From NCBI GenBank assembly GCA_023142805.1, contig JAGLIU010000144.1, positions 1-9,208 of the forward strand: a stretch of DNA of 9,208 nucleotides, read 5' to 3'. Of this stretch, positions 6,301 to 9,208 are shown in pieces (position 1 is the first letter of the stretch; each line of letters begins with the position of its first letter). The stretch is from Candidatus Omnitrophota bacterium (GTDB lineage: Bacteria > Omnitrophota > Gorgyraeia > Tantalellales > Tantalellaceae). The translations under genes and the position numbers were made by a program. Below the pieces are notes generated by a model that searched no databases, was not told the origin of the DNA, and worked only from the letters and a program-made list of their open reading frames with translations.

Positions 6301-9207
6301 CGGATCTTCCCTGTCACCTTTACCCGCTAAAAAAGAATAATCGTTTGTACCAAAAGAGAAAAATACAAGTTCCGTACCATATTTTTTGTATTTTTTCTGC
6401 ATTTTTAATAGTTTCTGACCCAAATCTCTGGCCATCATAGCATTACTTGGCACCTCTATCATGATACCTATCTGTTTCGGAAGTTGTTCTTTTCTTTTCG
6501 CTATTCTTTCAAGAACAATATCCAGCATATCCATTTCTCTGGCGAACCTGACGAACACATAAAACCATGCCTGGTTTTTAGAATGTTTGTTCGCGTCGAT
6601 AACAGCGTCAAGTAGAAAACTTAGCACTTTTTGGTTACCTTCACTATCAGCGTCCACACCCTCTATTTCCAGTGAAGTGCCGCGAAGTCCCACAAGCGGG
6701 TTAACGCCAGGCCAGGCAAAAGAACCTTCTACTTCGGATCCTACCATACCTCTGACCTTATCCTGCGCGAAATCATACGCTCGATTTTTACCCTTTTGTT
6801 CTGGCGAAATAGTAAATCCCATTAAGTTGTAAAAATAATAGAATTCCTGTCCCGCGTATTCAGCAAATGTGCTATATCCCTTTTCGTCCAGTTTATCCGC
6901 GACCTGATCCAAAACCCAGGGATGCGCTTCTAACGCCTCAATTACATTGTAGTCAAAATTATAACGTCTTTGGAACACACCGTATACATAGTGTAAAAAG
7001 TTTTGAGTGTCTTGAGATACGGTCTCACTAAAAGTATCTATTGCTTTAAGCCCCTCCTCGGTAATCGAAACTTTACCCGATTCGACCGCGCCGGAATCAA
7101 CATCTCTCATATTATCGAAAATATTTAGAGCAAGAGTCGCGTTACCCGCGGTAATTTTACATCCAAATAATTCTCTGGCATTTTTGAGTACTTCCGGCGC
7201 TTTCTCAGAAAGATATGCATATATATCTTCGTTGATTTTTTTGAGAAAACTTTCTCCGTCCTTAATATTACCACTATGCAGATCAATTATTTTATTTCTC
7301 TCAGGCGCCTCCATCTTGCCGGCTTTTATTTGCTCGATCAAACCATGTCCGTACCCGGCAAAAATATTTACACCTATCTCTTCTCCTATAAATTCAGCGC
7401 GTCTTAAGGCATCTCCGTTAGAATCCGGCGCAAGCATTGTAGCGCTCTTTTTCTGCGCGGTACCTTTAGCCGCGATAACATGACCGATCTGTGTAACCGC
7501 GAACCCGTCTTCATCAACTGTTGTCCCGCTATCTGTAATGAAACCCGGTACACCATGCGGTTTAAATCTAAAACTTACATAATTGATAGGTATACGTGTC
7601 GTTTCGGTTGTACCCAGTTTAAAAATTTTACCGTTAGGCGCGTCAACTGTTAAACCATCACCGGTTTTCAGTGATCTGCCGTCTACATTAACTTTACCTA
7701 CAGCTGTGATCGCGGGAATACCCTGCTCACGGCAAAATATAGCGGCATGACAAGTATCTCCTCCGCGTATGGTTATAACCGCGTCTACAAGTCTCATGAT
7801 CGGGTCATGACTCGGATCCGCTTCCAGTAAATACAATGCCAAAGGAAGTCTCTCTTCGGATTCAGATGTAAATTTTTCCGGATCAAACCCTAAAGCTCTA
7901 ATTTCTGTTTTTTCTTCTTCAGTAAACTCACCTCTTTGAAGTCTTTTTATCCATTCAGCGTGTTCGGCAACAGATTTACTTGAATCAAACACTATAGTAT
8001 ACGCGTGAGTAGCGTTCTCACCTTTTGTCCCGTTAGCTATAGCTTTCAAATCATTTTCTTTAACAAATTTGGCGTCTACTTCCGTGCCTTCCTGTACAAA
8101 ATTCACTTTAGCGTGCGCCGAGGTATATGGTCTTGCCTGCAAGTTATAGAGACTTAAAACCGTTTTACCGGCTCCACCAAGATCAAGGACATTCCTACCT
8201 GTTTTTGTCATCTTACCTTCCGTGTCCATTACAAGCAGATTGCCTTCTCTGTCGCGTATATACATCGAGAGTCTTTCACTAATAGGAGCTCTGGGATCTA
8301 TTTCTATAGCAAACTCTATATCCCTTTGATCTTTATAGTACGAGGTAATATCCCATGACATGCGCGCGATCGCCATAGCGATCTCATCCGTTATACAAAA
8401 CTCTGTCTGATGCGCCCCGGTTGTACTCAAGTTAGCTGTAAAAGAGTTATCAATTAAAGCGCGTATAACATGTATAATATCTTCAATTTGCTTATCTCCA
8501 ACTTTCATTTTAAGCGCGTTAAGAAGGGTATCTCTATTCTCTATCTCAAAAATATCGTTTTCCCATATTTCTTTTAGTATAGAGATAAAATCTTCCGCGA
8601 GAACCAGCGCGTCGCCTTTAACCGCTCTATCGACAAAATACTTGCCCAGTTTTTCTTTACCTTCATTAGAGATAGTCTTAGCCTCGGCGACTATTTGTAC
8701 TATTTCTTCTATCCCCGCGTCTATTTTGCTCGGGTCCAAACCTTGTCCCGTTTGTCCTTCCTCAAGCACCAAGAAATGTTTAGATATTTCCGTTCGAAGC
8801 TCATTAACGCCGGCACCCGCTTTAACCATATCAGCAATTTCTTTGGAAACTTTTTTAAAATCTTTATCTATTTGTTTACTATCGGTACTCTCTGAGAGAA
8901 AATACCTTTTCCCAAAAAGATGTTTTGCTAAAATACCGTTAACCTGCATACCAACTTCATCATAGGTCAATGCCAGACCGGCGTATCCGGCCAATACTCT
9001 AAGATCCTCTTCGCTGATATTACCGTCTAAAAGAACGATCGCTTCTTCTGTATTAACCATTTGTATCAATTTGGTACCTTTAACTTTTTCAAGTACTTGC
9101 CAATCTTTTCCGGTTTCATCGCTGGTTCCAAGAAGGAATTTATCAGGATCAACCTTACCACCGACAACATTTTCACCTAAACCAAACGCCACCTCAAAAC
9201 TGGCAAC
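1..9207 (-). CDS. Giant multidomain central-carbon enzyme fusion (partial at both ends)
   Basis: A single minus-strand frame is open from base 9207 to base 1, 3069 codons with no stop and no frameshift; the frames read from the two ends agree. The visible protein therefore exceeds 3000 residues and is incomplete on both sides. Domains in order are PEP synthase (ATP-grasp, phosphohistidine swivel, PEP barrel; residues 1-1076), a degenerate second PEP-synthase unit (about 1090-1726), a rotated triosephosphate isomerase (1734-1998), class II fructose-bisphosphate aldolase (2010-2458), enolase (2469-2957) and an unassigned tail (2958-3069). Family motifs and catalytic residues are intact in most units, which argues for selection on the protein rather than chance openness. 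No hydrophobic membrane span was noticed. The likely role is a fused gluconeogenic or glycolytic assembly in the cytoplasm, which is inferred. The true start, stop and regulation lie outside the window. Confidence 0.95.
337..1803 (-). other. Enolase domain (residues 2469-2957)
   Basis: This domain would interconvert 2-phosphoglycerate and PEP. The N-terminal fold is seen in GVPTLRVDAV and VPAGTSTGILE, with the mobile-loop Ser at 2507. The barrel has NITNGGAHANNSLNMQEFMI (His2615), RGKEGGY (catalytic Glu2673), IALDPATSDM (Mg ligand Asp2752), ISIEDGMDEKDWDGW (Mg ligand Glu2797), IGDDNLVT (Asp2824-Asp2825), ILIKLNQNGFL (catalytic Lys2863), SHRSKEAE (His2902) and YLKSGDHVQG (Lys2929). Every catalytic and metal residue I expect is present. 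It is about 489 residues against roughly 430 in free enolases; much of the excess is about 40 residues between Glu2673 and Asp2752, plus a shorter insert before Lys2863. GDEGG is altered to GKEGG and HRSGE to HRSKE, so kinetics may differ. It lies after aldolase and before the tail. Confidence 0.93.
1834..3180 (-). other. Class II fructose-bisphosphate aldolase domain (residues 2010-2458)
   Basis: This domain would condense dihydroxyacetone phosphate and glyceraldehyde 3-phosphate to fructose 1,6-bisphosphate using zinc. It starts with a helix and strand like those of FBA (ATNIRSPLSLPGIIQGAKET, compare AFNVNNLEQLQAILEAA). The zinc and catalytic pair is Asp2100-His2101 in KGDHIT, followed by MTIFALDPSFMP, VEGEFGEIDG (the VEAELG motif), NNGTFHG with His2289, and HGTTGTP with His2326. 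The spacing His2289-His2326 (37) resembles class IIA, but His2101-His2289 (188) is much longer than in known members because of a helical insertion after the DH motif. The usual N-(I/V)-(D/A)-T-D substrate loop reads HVATH, so substrate contacts differ. The end matches the FBA tail (FASFGTA). It lies directly after TPI, which supplies its substrates. Tagatose-bisphosphate aldolase is possible but less likely from context. Confidence 0.83.
3214..4008 (-). other. Triosephosphate isomerase domain in circularly permuted order (residues 1734-1998)
   Basis: This domain would interconvert dihydroxyacetone phosphate and glyceraldehyde 3-phosphate. It opens at strand 3 (KLLVDIIAQRITPKRGAYTGEV, matching the GAQN...GAFTGE region of ordinary TPI). 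AGHSETR follows with the electrophilic His at 1772, then CVGET, then AYEPRWAIRGSG with the catalytic base Glu at 1846 (codon 3670-3672), then YGGAADMTNA and GLLVGGKA (phosphate loop). Only then comes MRLYGNWKTY with the catalytic Lys at 1950 (codon 3358-3360) and a strand-2 segment VNVAISP. In ordinary TPI NWK is at the N-terminus. The order here is beta3-beta8 then beta1-beta2, about 265 residues, close to the usual 250. All three catalytic residues are present. No NWK motif occurs before strand 3. Confidence 0.88.
4030..5940 (-). other. Degenerate second PEP-synthase-like unit (pseudoenzyme, residues 1090-1726)
   Basis: This is a second, eroded copy of the swivel and barrel. Residues 1276-1291 align without gaps to the first swivel: AVITIRGGDTCHAAIF there, AIILDNGVSIEGWDVF here. 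The phospho-His becomes Gly1287 (codon 5347-5349). The alignment continues through RDKGIVP and ends with EGRIVTLDYSTGKMYKENL. The barrel is recognisable from VVHATTSLNSAKFHDMMGG (PpsA VRTSDFKSNEYRNLIGG), NPDYGLRGAPR (from residue 1542), LEINTPSD (Glu1624) and FFSYSKLVLGAAYAGVD, where the SND motif is lost. The place of the catalytic Cys reads VVTFDPKDSD. It is unlikely to make PEP; a structural or regulatory role is inferred. Residues 1090 to about 1270 have no clear family match. It stays in frame, so it is a domain of the large protein, not a pseudogene. Confidence 0.72.
5980..7611 (-). other. PEP synthase spacer and C-terminal PEP-binding barrel (residues 533-1076)
   Basis: This is the C-terminal TIM barrel of the PEP-utilising enzyme family, where pyruvate and PEP bind. 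Seen in order are NPLVGLRG (residues 836-843), IMIEVPSNAMMA with the metal-ligand Glu at 918, FSFGTNDYSFLAGKGDRED with Asn955-Asp956, and SLCGEA with the catalytic Cys at 1032 (codon 6112-6114). LRRAEFIGEEIGVN upstream matches the start of this region in PpsA. His487 to Cys1032 is 545 residues, against about 330 in E. coli PpsA (His421 to Cys751, from memory), so the part before the barrel is strongly expanded. SFGTND and SLCGE look more like PPDK or PTS enzyme I than PpsA, while the upstream domains are PpsA-like. Overall a PEP synthase is the best call, with PPDK-like activity as the alternative. Confidence 0.82.
7612..8127 (-). other. PEP synthase linker and phosphohistidine swivel domain (residues 361-532)
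   Basis: This is the mobile phosphohistidine domain that carries phosphate between the ATP-grasp and PEP sites. The motif RGGDTCHAAIFCREQGIPAI is a clear match to the PpsA signature GGRTCHAAIIARELGIPA. The phosphorylated His is kept at residue 487 (codon 7747-7749), and the neighbouring Thr-Cys pair is of the PEP synthase type rather than the Thr-Ser of PPDK. The usual closing strand follows, with GDGLTVDAPNGKIF ending near 7621. The stretch between QARP and the swivel, residues 361 to about 460, is longer than normal and includes a charged helical part. The conserved His and flanking residues suggest a working domain. Confidence 0.88.
8128..9207 (-). other. PEP synthase ATP-grasp domain, partial, with a large insertion (residues 1-360)
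   Basis: This is the C-terminal part of an ATP-grasp (PPDK_N-type) nucleotide-binding domain, which in PEP synthase takes phosphate from ATP. Two signatures frame it: GLGENVVGGKVDPDKF near residues 8-23, which closely matches the PpsA motif GLGENVVQGxVNPDEF, and QARP at residues 357-360 (8128-8139), the end of the fold. DIEFAI near residue 296 matches the DIEWA motif that precedes QARP. The distance from GLGE to QARP is about 350 residues, far more than I would expect from PpsA; most of the excess is a helical, charged stretch at roughly residues 88-271. The N-terminal half of the domain lies beyond base 9208, so ATP-binding residues there cannot be judged. Confidence 0.82.
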
Positions 9208-9208
9208 T

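Noticed and set aside
5019..8965. Short plus-strand open frames at 5019-5243, 5729-5989, 6587-6832, 7184-7483, 8642-8965 and 8695-8895
   Set aside because: All are antisense to the PEP-synthase-like units, where motifs on the minus strand explain the sequence.
1..9207. An operon of separate enzyme genes joined by sequencing errors
   Set aside because: No stop, start with ribosome site, or spacer occurs at any domain junction, and the frame is continuous over 3069 codons; errors would have had to remove every stop while keeping frame.
1..9208. tRNA, rRNA, riboswitch, CRISPR array, insertion sequence or terminator
   Set aside because: No direct repeats with spacers, inverted-repeat ends, transposase motifs or RNA-like conserved blocks were seen; coding sequence fills the window.

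Overview
The whole window is the inside of one giant protein-coding gene on the minus strand. Read from base 9207 down to base 1, the frame stays open for 3069 codons, exactly 9207 bases. There is no stop and no visible gene start or end, so the gene runs off both edges. No intergenic DNA, RNA gene, promoter, terminator, mobile element or CRISPR array was seen. Residue numbers below count from codon 9207-9205 as residue 1.

In protein order the polypeptide is a chain of central-carbon enzymes: (1) a phosphoenolpyruvate synthase (PpsA-like) unit whose ATP-grasp start lies outside the window, with its phosphohistidine swivel and C-terminal PEP barrel (9207-5980); (2) a second, decayed PEP-synthase-like unit lacking the phosphorylatable His and the catalytic Cys (about 5940-4030); (3) a triosephosphate isomerase whose strands run in rotated order, beta3 to beta8 and then beta1-beta2 (4008-3214); (4) a class II fructose-bisphosphate aldolase (3180-1834); (5) an enolase (1803-337); and (6) a 112-residue tail of unknown nature (336-1). 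Apart from unit 2, each unit keeps nearly all the active-site residues expected for its family. Several units are inflated by insertions relative to free-standing enzymes.

Taken together, these domains look like a gluconeogenic/glycolytic route built into one polypeptide: pyruvate to PEP, PEP to 2-phosphoglycerate, then triose phosphates to fructose 1,6-bisphosphate. The missing middle steps (phosphoglycerate mutase, phosphoglycerate kinase, GAPDH) may lie in the same protein outside the window. No membrane segment or signal peptide was noticed, which fits a cytoplasmic protein, although both termini are unseen.

The organism is bacterial by gene architecture. The extreme ORF length recalls the giant genes known from Omnitrophota and some related uncultured lineages, but that placement is inference only. 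Base composition is moderate, with frequent AGA for Arg, GGT for Gly and GCG for Ala. Codon use looks the same across all domains, so nothing suggests that one domain arrived recently.
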